From: Nostoc sp. C052
Lineage (GTDB): Bacteria > Cyanobacteriota > Cyanobacteriia > Cyanobacteriales > Nostocaceae
DNA length: 64,000 nucleotides
Assembly (NCBI RefSeq): GCF_013393905.1
Contig: NZ_CP040272.1
Location: 2,480,001 to 2,544,000, forward strand
Direction: 5' to 3'
Shown: piece after piece, positions 46,174 to 55,127 of the stretch
How positions within the stretch are numbered: position 1 is the first letter of the stretch
Layout of the letters: each line of letters begins with the position of its first letter
Translations under genes and position numbers: made by a program
The notes under the pieces: model-generated
What the model was told of the DNA's origin: nothing
What the model saw: the letters and a program-made list of their open reading frames with translations, nothing else
The model's database searches: none

Positions 46174-47091
46174 TTATGCCTGAGTTCCGATAGCTAGTCG
46201 TATTCCCCAGAATAAGATTAAAATTGCGATCGCCAGCCAGTCACGCCCTTTTAATCGTAAGTCATGCCACTGCACTCGATGCTCATTGGGACTGGTAAAA
46301 CCCCGCACCATCATAGCATTCGCCATTTGATCGGCTCGTAAAAGGAGATTTTCTAAAAGCCTCTCTGCGACTGTCATCCAAACCTTAAATCCTCCTTTTA
46401 ATCCCAGCTTTTTCCAATTAATTGCCCTTGTCATCACGGAGCGAAATAAATTTTGCACTTCTTCTAAAACCAGTGGAATAAAGCGCAAGGACAAGGTTAA
46501 AGTTAAAGCAATTTCTGTAACAGGCAACTTGAAGCGTCGCAAAGGTTGCATTAAGCTTTCTATGCCAGATGTGATTTCTTCTGGTGCGGTTGTCAGCAGA
46601 TAGAGGTTGGTGCTGTAAATGACGGTAAATATCAGGGTACTTAGACGTACTGCCAAACTCAAGGAGTAGCGAGTTACTTTAACCGGGCCTTTGTGAAATA
46701 GCACGTAGCTGTATGCTTTTTTCTCGGCTGGTGGCTCTTTAATATTATTAGAATTTGCTGGCTGGGTTAAGATTTGTTCATTAGCTGGCAGACGTGACTG
46801 ATAATCTACACCCAATCCATCAGGACTGATGGCTGCGATCGCTAGCACAAAAAAAGATAGCATTAATAGCCAACCCATTTGCTGCTGCCATACACGGCGG
46901 GGAATTCTCGCAATCAAGGTGGCAAGAATTAAAATTACCACCAGCAGTACCCGCCAAAAGTTGTTGGCTAAAACATAGCTGGTTAAAAAGCTCATCAACC
47001 AGGCGAACTTGACTCGCGGATCAATTTTATGCAGCCAAGTTTGGGGTTGTTCTAAATAAAGTCCAAGTGGCAGCGATCGCAATAAATCCAT
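46174..47091 (-). CDS. ecfT: energy-coupling factor transporter transmembrane protein (EcfT/CbiQ)
   Basis: 305 aa membrane protein with about five spans. It opens with LHKIDPRVKFAWLMSFLTSY, a strong EcfT/CbiQ mark, and carries the coupling-helix region FKVWMTVAERLLENLLLRADQMANAMMVRGF near residue 240 with the ARG-type motif (here MVRGF). EcfT joins a substrate-binding S component to two ATPases for vitamin or metal uptake; none of those partners is in view. A stretch at about residues 104-133 (Asn/Pro/Glu-rich) is an extra loop. It lies downstream of der on the same strand, with a heptamer array between. Confidence 0.88.
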   Translation of the reverse strand: MDLLRSLPLGLYLEQPQTWLHKIDPRVKFAWLMSFLTSYVLANNFWRVLLVVILILATLIARIPRRVWQQQMGWLLMLSFFVLAIAAISPDGLGVDYQSRLPANEQILTQPANSNNIKEPPAEKKAYSYVLFHKGPVKVTRYSLSLAVRLSTLIFTVIYSTNLYLLTTAPEEITSGIESLMQPLRRFKLPVTEIALTLTLSLRFIPLVLEEVQNLFRSVMTRAINWKKLGLKGGFKVWMTVAERLLENLLLRADQMANAMMVRGFTSPNEHRVQWHDLRLKGRDWLAIAILILFWGIRLAIGTQA

Positions 47092-47094
47092 TTT

Positions 47095-47270
47095 AGAGTT
47101 ATAGAGTGAGGAGTTAGGAGTGAGGAGTTAGGAGTTTTGACTTTAACTCATAACTTTCACCTTCTGCCGCTATCAAACTCAAGTCGATAGGGTTCTATAG
47201 TTAGCAATTTTGACTTTAACTCATAACTCTTAACTCATAACTCTTAACTCTTAACTCCTAATTCCTAACT
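47095..47270. repeat. heptamer arrays between der and ecfT
   Basis: GAGTTAGGAGTGAGGAGTTAG at the ecfT side and TAACTCATAACTCTTAACTC at the der side are inverse heptamer arrays that could pair. The last der codon and stop (AGT TAG) belong to the array. Confidence 0.8.
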
Positions 47271-48635
47271 TATTTTGACGCGAGTTGCTCTGTTAACATT
47301 ACCACTTTCGGCATCACGGACTTTTTTGCTGCGCCACAGCAAAATAATTGGTGTGCCTTTAAATCCTAGCTGTTGACGAAATTGCCGTTCAATGTAGCGG
47401 CGGTAGTTGTCGTTGAAGCGTTTTGAGTCGTTGACAAATAGTGCGATCGTTGGTGGTTGGCTGCTGACTTGTGTACCATAATAAATCTTGCCCTGACGCC
47501 CACCACGAGATGCTGGCGGTGAATGCCAACTGACGGCATCTGTTAAAACTTCATTAATTACTGATGTGCTGACACGGCGTTTGTGTGATTCCGCCGCCGT
47601 TTTCACCAATTCTAAAATCTTTTCGACCCGTTGTCCTGACAAGGCACTTACAAAAATTGTTTCTGCCCATTCGGTAAAATGTAACCGTGATTGCAGAGTT
47701 TTTTCGTAGTCGTAGATTGTGTAAGAGTCTTTTTCGACGGCATCCCACTTATTAACGACGATGATACAGGCTCGACCTTCTTCGATAATCCGCCCAGCTA
47801 ATTTTTGGTCTTGCTCGGTGACTCCATCTACGGCATCTATTACTAATAAAACTACATCAGCGCGGCGAATCGCTTTGAAAGCACGGTTAATACTAAAGAA
47901 TTCTGTGCCGTATTCGATATGTTTCTTTTTGCGGATGCCGGCAGTGTCAATCAAGCGGTAGGTTTGTCCGGCTCGTTCAATGACAGTATCAATAGCATCG
48001 CGGGTAGTGCCGGAAATGGGGCTGACAATTGCCCTTTCTTCCCCGACAAAAGAATTGAGTAAGCTAGATTTGCCCACATTCGGGCGTCCTACAATTGCTA
48101 CTTTGATTTCATTCGTGTCTGGGATGTCTTCAATCGCAGGGATGTGATTAACTAACTCGTCGAGTAACTCCCCTGTACCACTACCATGAATCGCGGAGAT
48201 GGGGTAAGGTTCGCCCAATCCCAATTCCCAAAATTCGGCAGCTTGCATTAAGCCTTGTTCTGGGGATTCACATTTATTGACAGCTAGTAGCACAGGTACG
48301 CGTTGTTGGCGCATCCATTCGGCGATTTCCAAATCTGCCGATGTGGGGCCTGTTTGACCATCAACGACAAAAATAGCGCCACACGCTTCTGCAAGGGCTG
48401 TCATTGCCTGTTGGCGAATCAGTGGTAAAAATTCGGTATCATCATTAAAAACTAAACCACCAGTGTCTACCACTAAAAATTCGCGACCATTCCAGAAAGC
48501 TGGAAGATAAGTGCGATCGCGCGTCACTCCCGGTTCATCATGGACAATCGCCGTTTGTTCCCCGGCGAGTCGATTAACCAGGGTGGATTTGCCCACATTT
48601 GGGCGTCCGATAATTGCAACAATTGGCAGTGCCAT
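47265..48635 (-). CDS. der: GTPase Der (EngA), ribosome assembly
   Basis: 456 aa with two tandem G domains, unique to Der: P-loops GRPNVGKST at 10-18 and GRPNVGKSS near 182, with G3 motifs DTGGL and DTAGI and G4 motifs NKCE and NKWD. A C-terminal KH-like domain (about 350-445) ends VRDAESGNVNRATRVKIS. It is needed for maturation of the 50S ribosomal subunit. Start is ATG 48635. The final SerStop codons come from a heptamer array. ecfT follows downstream. Confidence 0.95.
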   Translation of the reverse strand: MALPIVAIIGRPNVGKSTLVNRLAGEQTAIVHDEPGVTRDRTYLPAFWNGREFLVVDTGGLVFNDDTEFLPLIRQQAMTALAEACGAIFVVDGQTGPTSADLEIAEWMRQQRVPVLLAVNKCESPEQGLMQAAEFWELGLGEPYPISAIHGSGTGELLDELVNHIPAIEDIPDTNEIKVAIVGRPNVGKSSLLNSFVGEERAIVSPISGTTRDAIDTVIERAGQTYRLIDTAGIRKKKHIEYGTEFFSINRAFKAIRRADVVLLVIDAVDGVTEQDQKLAGRIIEEGRACIIVVNKWDAVEKDSYTIYDYEKTLQSRLHFTEWAETIFVSALSGQRVEKILELVKTAAESHKRRVSTSVINEVLTDAVSWHSPPASRGGRQGKIYYGTQVSSQPPTIALFVNDSKRFNDNYRRYIERQFRQQLGFKGTPIILLWRSKKVRDAESGNVNRATRVKIS

Positions 48636-48773
48636 AAAACCAGGGTAAGTGAGAGGTGTAGTATATCACGTTCCTACATTTTACTCACTTTAAACTTGAA
48701 GTTTTAATAATTTCCCATCATCTGAGGCGATTTCTACGATGGGCTGTTTGGTAATGCCATACTTTGAAAAATA

Positions 48774-48798
48774 AAAAAGGTAGGAAAACCTACCTTTT
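48774..48798 (-). terminator. terminator of the M50 protease gene
   Basis: The stem AAAAGGTAGG/CCTACCTTTT with an AAAA loop, read on the minus strand, ends in TTTTTTATTTTTC. It is placed about 95 bases after the M50 gene end. Confidence 0.75.
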
Positions 48799-48891
48799 AC
48801 CCAAAAAAAGCATTTTGTAACCAAATACCAAATTAAATATCACACACGCTTTTGACGTATCTATTGCAAACCTATGACGAGTGTATGACGT

Positions 48892-50088
48892 TTAATTTAT
48901 AGTCGATTTTGCGATTACTCCCAACTGCAACCCCGGTGGATAGCTACCTTCTGACTTGATGCGCTTAATTTCAGCATCGGCGATCTGCAAATTTAACTTT
49001 TGTGCTAGCGATCGCACAATATCCCCCCGATCAATTACACCAGCTACGGCACCAGCAGGAGAAAGCACGGTGATTCGAGGTAACTGCTCATTTTCTAGCT
49101 TGTTAATTACCTCAGCGATTGTTGTTGATTCTGCAACGCTGGGTATTTCTGTCAGCGGATGCACTATGCTGTGTAAGGTTTGGGTTTCCCATTCACCCCT
49201 TTGGGTTAAACGGAAATCGTCAATGGAAACTAGACCCCTGTAACGTCCATCAGAAGCAGCAAAATAAACTTGTGAGGGAGCAGTTTCTAAGAGATATAAA
49301 TCGGCAAAGGAACGCAATGTCTGGTCAGCATCAATGACGCGAAAATCACGGGTCATCGCATCAGCCGCTACGACTTTGAGTAGGCTTTCTTGCAAGGTAG
49401 TCATGTTGTCATAGTTGTTAGCGTTGCGGACAGCAAACCAACCTAACAACGCAATCCACAAACCAACTACTAACTCTCTGGTGACGAAATCTACAACAAA
49501 TCCTAAAGCGATCGCACCATAACCCAATATTTGCCCCGCCTTTGCAGCCCAGTGTACGGCTTGAAAACGATTACCTGTGATTTGCCATAGTGCTGCTTTT
49601 AACACTTGCCCCCCATCTAGAGGCAAGCCTGGAATCAGGTTAAATAGAGCTACTACTAGGTTAATTCTCGCTAAATCTCCAACCATGACACTGAGGGGAT
49701 TAGTCTCAGGAATCATAATAACGGCTAGACGGAGTAAGACAAATAGGATGATACTCACCAAAGGGCCAGCGATCGCTACTTGAAAGGCTTTGAAAGGAGT
49801 TTTAGATTCTTCTTCAATGGCAGCAATCCCGCCAAACATAAATAAGGTAATTGAATTAACTCTAATGCCTTGCGATCGGGCTACCAAGCTGTGACCCAAC
49901 TCATGTAACAGCACCGAACCAAATAACAGCAGTGCCATGACAATTCCAGCACTCCAAGCGATAACATTCCCCCATTCTTGATAAGCTACCCCAAAATTGA
50001 GGGTTGCCAACCCTAAAATCACAAACCATAAAGGGTCTAAAAACAGGGGAATTCCAAATAATGACCCAATTCTCCAATTTGTTTGCAT
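48892..50088 (-). CDS. site-2-protease-like M50 metalloprotease with CBS domains
   Basis: 398 aa. The zinc motif is H62-E-L-G-H66 (LLHELGHSLVA) in a membrane segment; the third ligand lies in FNLIPGLPLDGGQVL near residue 157. About six membrane segments occupy residues 10-225. Two CBS-type repeats fill about 235-375 (DAMTRDFRVIDADQTLRSF; ISTIAEVINKLENEQLPRI-like), which usually bind adenosyl nucleotides. This plan is that of the Rip-like M50B family that cuts membrane-anchored factors, including anti-sigma factors, within the bilayer. Starts at ATG 50088. The substrate is unknown. Confidence 0.9.
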   Translation of the reverse strand: MQTNWRIGSLFGIPLFLDPLWFVILGLATLNFGVAYQEWGNVIAWSAGIVMALLLFGSVLLHELGHSLVARSQGIRVNSITLFMFGGIAAIEEESKTPFKAFQVAIAGPLVSIILFVLLRLAVIMIPETNPLSVMVGDLARINLVVALFNLIPGLPLDGGQVLKAALWQITGNRFQAVHWAAKAGQILGYGAIALGFVVDFVTRELVVGLWIALLGWFAVRNANNYDNMTTLQESLLKVVAADAMTRDFRVIDADQTLRSFADLYLLETAPSQVYFAASDGRYRGLVSIDDFRLTQRGEWETQTLHSIVHPLTEIPSVAESTTIAEVINKLENEQLPRITVLSPAGAVAGVIDRGDIVRSLAQKLNLQIADAEIKRIKSEGSYPPGLQLGVIAKSTIN

Positions 50089-50630
50089 TATATTGTCCTA
50101 TAACTAGATATCACCAGTACTTTTTATACTGAGACACTATGCATATTCGTACATACATTTATATTGAGCATCAATTCGGTAGTGCCGAGTGAGGTAATGC
50201 TCTTATTTCTAGAATAGACAATTAATGCATATCAAACAATTTTGGATTTTAGATTTTAGATTTTAGATTGACCTCAGAAATTAAGTCGGAGGCCGATCAA
50301 TTAATTTTAGGTTTTGGATTTTAGATTGATTCTCGCGTTCAAATTTACTTGCTTTCAGACATTTTTTAATTTGGAATTTTGAATATTCAATTTCATTATC
50401 CAAAGTTTAAAATATAAAATTCGGTGAGCAAAACTCTAAAGTTAAGCATTGAGAATTGGGCATGGGGCATTGGAAAAGAAGCAGAGGGCGGAGTGCAGGG
50501 TGCGGAGGGGAAAACTCTTCTCCCTTGCTCCCTGCTCCCTTGCCTCTTCCCTGTTCCCCTTGCCCAGAATCGTTTTTAGGAGTTGTGTATTGTTCGCGGC
50601 GTTACAAGTAACACCTCTGTTATCACAAAA
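50089..50630. other. gap with tandem and dispersed repeats
   Basis: Tandem TTTAGATTTTAGATT units at about 50245-50270, repeated near 50310-50330, then an inverted copy of repeat family C at 50450-50567. No credible gene. Confidence 0.5.
50450..50567 (-). repeat. GC-rich dispersed repeat, family C, copy 3 (inverted)
   Basis: GGGCATGGGGCATTGGAAAA, GCGGAGGGGAAAACTCTTC, TCCCTTGCTCCCTGCTCCC: the complement of 11201-11298. Confidence 0.75.
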
Positions 50631-50885
50631 CTACAGACGACCGATGTTAGTCAATCCTAAAACGATGCCAATGCCAATAATATGACCAAAAGCCATAGCA
50701 GCAGCGAATGTTGGAATACTAATTGGCAGAATAGGGAACTTGGGGCCAACTAGGGGTTTTTCAATCTTAGTACTTAGTAAAACTATTACTAAGCTGCTGA
50801 CGCTGATGATGATGCCGACTGTGGGATTCCACACAGGTGTTGCAGGAACAGATGCAACTACTGCTAATAAAATAGAGGAAATCAA
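50631..50885 (-). CDS. psaK: photosystem I reaction centre subunit PsaK
   Basis: 84 aa thylakoid protein at the edge of photosystem I. Two membrane segments: about residues 22-40 (VGIIISVSSLVIVLLS) and about 58-80, the latter with the family-typical end AFGHIIGIGIVLGLTNIGRL. The N-terminus SVPATPVWNPTVG is also PsaK-like. The start is TTG 50885, supported by AGGAG 8 bases upstream; no ATG fits. It is divergent from trpF. Confidence 0.9.
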   Translation of the reverse strand: MISSILLAVVASVPATPVWNPTVGIIISVSSLVIVLLSTKIEKPLVGPKFPILPISIPTFAAAMAFGHIIGIGIVLGLTNIGRL

Positions 50886-51006
50886 GCTTTTGTCTCCTGA
50901 ATAGAAAAGTGAACGTAGACCTACAAGATTATAAAATTACAAGGCCCAAAAGTTTTTTAGATAGTTTAGACTTTTTTGATGATTATTTTAAATTTGTTAG
51001 ATTTTC

Positions 51007-51651
51007 ATGCGCGTTAAGATTTGCGGCATTACTCAACCACAACAGTCTATAGCGATCGCCTCTCTGGGCGCAACGGCACTAGGATTTATTTGTGTGCCCA
51101 CTTCACCTCGTTACGTGATTACATCCCAAATTCGGGCAGCAGTGGCAGAACTCCCAGCAAATATTGACACAATTGGGGTTTTTGCCAACGCTAGTATCTC
51201 TGAAATTATTCAGATAGTTGCTGATTCTGGGTTGACTGGTGTGCAGTTACACGGAGATGAATCAGTAAGCTTTTGCGACCAAGTACGTCAAGCTTTGCCC
51301 AATGTCGAAATTATTAAAGCACTAAGAATTCGCAGTCTTGAGCATCTAGAGACAGCGGCTAATTACACACAATACGTGGATGCTTTATTACTTGATGCTT
51401 ACCATCCGCAACAACTGGGTGGTACAGGCAAAACTTTAGATTGGACGATGCTAGAACAATTTAGCCCTAGTTGTCCTTGGTTTTTAGCAGGAGGACTAAC
51501 AGCCGATAATATTGTGGAAGCCCTAATTCAGCTTAATCCTAGCGGCATTGATTTATCTAGTGGTGTGGAACGGACACCAGGAGATAAGGATTTAGATAAA
51601 GTAGCACTTCTATTTCAGAGTCTAAAGAACATTGAGTTACTTAGAAGTTAG
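51007..51651 (+). CDS. trpF: phosphoribosylanthranilate isomerase
   Basis: 214 aa TIM barrel catalysing the Amadori rearrangement of N-(5-phosphoribosyl)anthranilate in tryptophan synthesis. MRVKICGITQPQQS holds the catalytic Cys7 (general base), GFICVPTSPRYV the next loop, VQLHGDESVSFC the middle, LLLDAYHPQQLGGTGKTLDW the Asp acid, and FLAGGLTADNIVEAL and GIDLSSGVERTPGDKD the phosphate-binding end. Length and motifs are complete. Starts at ATG 51007. Other trp genes are not near, as is usual in cyanobacteria. Confidence 0.96.
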   Translation: MRVKICGITQPQQSIAIASLGATALGFICVPTSPRYVITSQIRAAVAELPANIDTIGVFANASISEIIQIVADSGLTGVQLHGDESVSFCDQVRQALPNVEIIKALRIRSLEHLETAANYTQYVDALLLDAYHPQQLGGTGKTLDWTMLEQFSPSCPWFLAGGLTADNIVEALIQLNPSGIDLSSGVERTPGDKDLDKVALLFQSLKNIELLRS

Positions 51652-51709
51652 GAGTGATAATTTGTGAATTACAGCAGTTTTTATGTATTTTAACCACATC
51701 TGTCGTCAG

Positions 51710-52087
51710 GGTACAGCAATGCTCATAGGTGTCAACTTGACGCGAAACGGGCGGTTAGAAACCGCGTCTATACAAGCAAAAGCTACCGATCCTGGGTTTC
51801 AAACCCTTAATTTGAATTTAGTCCGTGGAGGCGGACTCCGTCTGTGTAGCTGCGAATTCTATGATACTGTTGGCGAATTAATAGGGGGTCTAACCCATCA
51901 TTCCTGATTACTCTGATTTGAGTCCGTTGAAACGGACTTGAGCTATTAGCCCGAAATTTATTTCAGGGCGGGAAAGCAGCGCCAAACCAATGTTTTAGGG
52001 GTGAGGGGTCAAACCCACCATGAATTGACCAACAGTATCATTCTATTCGCCAGGTCTTAAGTTGACACGTATGAGCAATGCTGTACC
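51710..52087. mobile_element. 378-base element with 29-base terminal inverted repeats, holding a MITE
   Basis: The left end (51710-51738, beginning GGTACAGCAATGCTCATAGG) and right end (52059-52087) are inverted copies with two differences in 29. The right-end word TTAAGTTGACAC...TGCTGT also ends repeat family D at 18668 and 31418. Inside lies MITE family A copy 2, so one element appears nested in another. Confidence 0.72.
51852..52051 (-). mobile_element. MITE-like element, family A, copy 2
   Basis: Inverse of 6576-6780 with small differences. Ends GCGAATTCTATGATACTGTT and, complemented, GGCGAATAGAATGATACTGT match each other closely, so the terminal repeats are better preserved here than in copy 1. 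Confidence 0.82.
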
Positions 52088-52149
52088 CCTACCTATGGTC
52101 TATTTACCTGAAAATAGCTGTATGTAACTCCTAACTCCTAACTCAGCAC

Positions 52150-52857
52150 TCAAAAGAATGCCGCTTGGTGGCGAATTAAGTTAAAAAATTCTTCGCGCGT
52201 TTTGTGTTCCTCTTGGAACACGCCAACCATTGCGCTGGTGACAGTCCAAGAACCTGGTTTTTGGACGCCCCGCATCACCATACACATGTGGCTAGCTTCC
52301 ATCACAACGGCTACGCCTTGAGGTTCTAGAATGGTCTGGATTGCTTCGGCAATTTGGCGGGTTAACCTCTCCTGCACTTGCAAGCGGCGAGAATACATCT
52401 CAACAATCCGGGCTAGCTTACTCAGTCCGACCACTTTTTGGTTGGGGATATAAGCAACGTGCGCTCTACCCATAAATGGCAGCATGTGATGTTCGCACAA
52501 ACTAAAGAAATTAATATCTCTAACTAGTACCATCTCGCTATGCCCTTCATCAAAGATGGCATCGTTAACGAGTTCTTCAAGAGATTGGTTGTAGCCACTG
52601 GTAAGAAACCGCATTGCCTCGGCGACTCGTTTGGGTGTTTTCAGGAGTCCTTCGCGTTCAGGATCTTCGCCAACGCCCAATATTATTGCTCGCACGGCAT
52701 CCTTCATTTCCTCAAGTTGTTCCTCTTTTGGCGGGAACACATCCGGTTGTCGCCCGTTATGAGTATTGCGATCGGGTCTAGGAGTTATGGCTTCTGCCAA
52801 GTCGGGAATCAGAGGCGATTGAGAGCAATTGGAACCGTTGGAACTAGCAATAGTCAT
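52150..52857 (-). CDS. folE: GTP cyclohydrolase I
   Basis: 235 aa. Converts GTP to 7,8-dihydroneopterin triphosphate, the first step of folate and pterin synthesis. The zinc site is in FFSLCEHHMLPFMGRAHVAY (Cys and His), with the further Cys in ASHMCMVMRGVQ. VVGLSKLARIVEMYSRRLQV and QERLTRQIAEAI complete the core. The first 40 residues are a variable extension. Starts at ATG 52857. A GAGTTAT heptamer array lies directly upstream at 52885-52915. Confidence 0.95.
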   Translation of the reverse strand: MTIASSNGSNCSQSPLIPDLAEAITPRPDRNTHNGRQPDVFPPKEEQLEEMKDAVRAIILGVGEDPEREGLLKTPKRVAEAMRFLTSGYNQSLEELVNDAIFDEGHSEMVLVRDINFFSLCEHHMLPFMGRAHVAYIPNQKVVGLSKLARIVEMYSRRLQVQERLTRQIAEAIQTILEPQGVAVVMEASHMCMVMRGVQKPGSWTVTSAMVGVFQEEHKTREEFFNLIRHQAAFF

Positions 52858-52884
52858 GATTCAGTCTTGGTTATGGTTTGAATT

Positions 52885-52950
52885 TAGTTATGAGTTATGA
52901 GTTATGAGTTATGAGTTAAAAATTTTAATTCCTAACTCCTAACTTCTAAC
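52885..52950. repeat. heptamer array upstream of folE
   Basis: TAGTTATGAGTTATGAGTTA units followed by TCCTAACTCCTAACTTC in inverse sense; able to fold as a hairpin between folE and the SDR gene. Confidence 0.75.
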
Positions 52951-52957
52951 TTCGCAA

Positions 52958-53683
52958 TTAGAGTGCGCCAGCGCTGGGCATCAAGGTCAATTCATCAATA
53001 ACTGCCTGTTGTGGTAACAGAACAGTGTAAAGAATTGATTGAGCCACAATTTCCGGGGTTAACATTTTGGAACGATCTAAGTTGACGTGGACTGTTTCTG
53101 TATCCCATAGTTCAGTATTGACTGCGCCAGGACAGATAGCTGTGACACGAATGCCGTGGGTGCGTTCTTCTTGTGCCAGGGTTTGAGAGAGGGCTATCAA
53201 ACCAGCTTTGCTGACGCTGTATGCTCCCCAACCAGGAAAGGGTTGCTTGGCGGCAATTGAGGCGACGTTAATAATTGTGCCTGTGCCGCGATCGCGCATT
53301 GAAGGTAAAATCCCCACAATGCACTGAAACACGCTGGTAAGATTCAAGTTAATTACCTGCTGCCAGTCTTCTAGGGGAGTTTCACTCAAAGTGCCTGTAT
53401 AGGCGATGCCAGCATTGTTTACCAGAATGTCTATATCACCAAAGTCAAGGGCGATCGCGTGGATCTTGTCTTTGACTTCGGAGATCCGCGCTAAATCTAC
53501 GGCGTAAGCTTTCGCTTCCACCCCAGTATGCTCTACGGCTTCTCTTACCGCCTCCAACTTATCCAAAGAACGGCTGACTAAGGCAATATCTATTCCCGCT
53601 TTTGCAAAGGCTAAAGCCGTTGCTTTCCCAATTCCACTACTTGCCCCAGTAATCAGGGCGCGTCGTTTTTGCTCAACACTCAT
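52958..53683 (-). CDS. short-chain dehydrogenase/reductase
   Basis: 241 aa from ATG 53683, which has GGGAG 5 bases upstream; the frame is open to TTG 53713. Classical SDR: cofactor motif TGASSGIGKA, NNAGIAYTG, catalytic Ser in INVASIAAKQ and Y-S-V-S-K in GAYSVSKAGL. It uses NAD(P)H; NADP preference is suggested by the Arg in VSRSLDKLE. The C-terminal VIDELTLMPSAGAL is often found in broad-range SDRs related to FabG and serine 3-dehydrogenases. The true substrate is not readable. It lies between folE and accA. Confidence 0.88.
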   Translation of the reverse strand: MSVEQKRRALITGASSGIGKATALAFAKAGIDIALVSRSLDKLEAVREAVEHTGVEAKAYAVDLARISEVKDKIHAIALDFGDIDILVNNAGIAYTGTLSETPLEDWQQVINLNLTSVFQCIVGILPSMRDRGTGTIINVASIAAKQPFPGWGAYSVSKAGLIALSQTLAQEERTHGIRVTAICPGAVNTELWDTETVHVNLDRSKMLTPEIVAQSILYTVLLPQQAVIDELTLMPSAGAL

Positions 53684-54038
53684 GGTGTCTCCCAATTTTT
53701 TGGCAGTTCCCAAAGCCTATTACCATCCAATTATTTACACTTCTCGGTTTGGATAGATTAAAGGAATCTAAAAATCTGATGATTTTCATTAAGCAGATGC
53801 TATGATGCAGCACAATAGTACCCATATTTTGGGTTTTACCAGTGAATACAACAAACCATTGCCTGGAAAACCATGCCGTAAATTTAAATCAGATTATTTA
53901 CACAATACAAAACCCACTCAATTAAATTGAGTAGATTTGCCAAAAATGCAAATGCCTATGGCCAGATTGTTAAAAATCTTTAAGCACATAGGCAATTATA
54001 GCATTGCTACTTTACTAATCAATCATTATGCAGTGTTG
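53684..54038. other. gap between the SDR gene and accA with two hairpins
   Basis: ACTCAATTAAATTGAGT at 53916-53932 is a palindrome, and TGCCTATG/CATAGGCA at 53953-53994 is a stem that may close the accA transcript. No gene seen. Confidence 0.5.
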
Positions 54039-55019
54039 TTAGTGGGCAACTTCTGTAAAAACCCCGATTTTACGGAATTTTTCGTAGCGCAGTTGGCGGC
54101 GTTCTGGAGCGGTTAAACGATTGAGTTCGTCCAAATTTTCCATCAGCACTTGCTTGAGAGTGGTAGCGGCTTTTAAAGGATCGGAATGAGCGCCACCAGT
54201 AGGTTCAGGCAGTATTTGGTCGATAATTCCCAACTTTTTCAAGTCGTGGGAAATAATTTTTAGCGCGACGGCGGCTTGGGGAGCCTTACCAGCATCTTTC
54301 CACAAAATAGCGGCGCAGGCTTCGGGGGTGGCAACGGTGTAAACGGAGTGTTCAAACATGAGTAGGCGATCGCCTACACCAATACCGAGTGCCCCACCGG
54401 AACCACCTTCACCAATAACTGTGCAGATAATTGGCACATCCAGACAAAACATTTCCCGTAAGTTGTAAGCGATCGCTTCTCCTTGACCTTGGTGTTCTGC
54501 TTCTACCCCAGACCAAGCTCCCGGCGTGTCAATAAAAGTTAGTATCGGCATACTAAACTTATTGGCGTGTTCCATCAACCGCATGGCTTTGCGGTAGCCG
54601 CCAGGGTAAGGCATTCCAAAGTTACGGGCAATATTGTCTTTAGTATCGCGGCCCTTTTGATGACCCAACATCACCACAGGTTGTCCACTCAGACGGCCGA
54701 CACCACCAACTAAAGCCGGATCGTCACCACCACAGCGATCGCCATGCAGTTCCATCCATTCATCACTAATAGCTTGAATGTAATCGAGAGTACTGGGGCG
54801 ACGCGGATGACGAGCGACTTGCAATCGCTGAGATGGGGATAGAGTACTGAAAATCTCCTCACGCAGTTGCATAGCGCGTGCCTCTAGTTTGCGAATTTCA
54901 CCAGAAACATCGACGCCATTTTCTTCTGCAAGTTGCCGAATCTGATCGATTCGGTTTGCGAGTTCTGCTAGGGGTTTTTCAAAATCTAACAGTAGCGGTT
55001 TACGCTCAGTAGTTGCCAT
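54039..55019 (-). CDS. accA: acetyl-CoA carboxylase carboxyltransferase subunit alpha
   Basis: 326 aa. With AccD it moves the carboxyl group from biotin to acetyl-CoA to give malonyl-CoA for fatty-acid synthesis. Typical blocks: LDFEKPLAELANRIDQIRQL at the start, VARHPRRPSTLDYI, ELHGDRCGGDDPALVGGVGR, GHQKGRDTKDNIARNFGMP, and the oxyanion region GEGGSGGALGIGVGDRLLM. Length is complete. Starts at ATG 55019. Upstream on the same strand are aar and ado, placing malonyl-CoA supply beside alkane formation, an order often found in cyanobacteria. Confidence 0.96.
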   Translation of the reverse strand: MATTERKPLLLDFEKPLAELANRIDQIRQLAEENGVDVSGEIRKLEARAMQLREEIFSTLSPSQRLQVARHPRRPSTLDYIQAISDEWMELHGDRCGGDDPALVGGVGRLSGQPVVMLGHQKGRDTKDNIARNFGMPYPGGYRKAMRLMEHANKFSMPILTFIDTPGAWSGVEAEHQGQGEAIAYNLREMFCLDVPIICTVIGEGGSGGALGIGVGDRLLMFEHSVYTVATPEACAAILWKDAGKAPQAAVALKIISHDLKKLGIIDQILPEPTGGAHSDPLKAATTLKQVLMENLDELNRLTAPERRQLRYEKFRKIGVFTEVAH

Positions 55020-55029
55020 CGTAGGGGTT

Positions 55030-55127
55030 ATGAATTACGAGTTATGAGTATCTATCCTTTGTCTTTTGTCAGTTGTCCTTAGTCATTTGTTATTTGCAAA
55101 TGACTAATGACCAATGACTAATGACTA
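55030..55127. repeat. heptamer arrays between aar and accA
   Basis: TTATGAATTACGAGTTATGA, then GTCATTTGT and finally AATGACTAATGACCAATGAC-type units. The aar stop codon (TAG, complement of CTA 55125-55127) is formed by the last unit. Confidence 0.78.

Noticed and set aside
51683..51907. 74-codon frame after trpF
   Set aside because: It runs across the ends of two mobile elements, so it is a by-product of repeat sequence.
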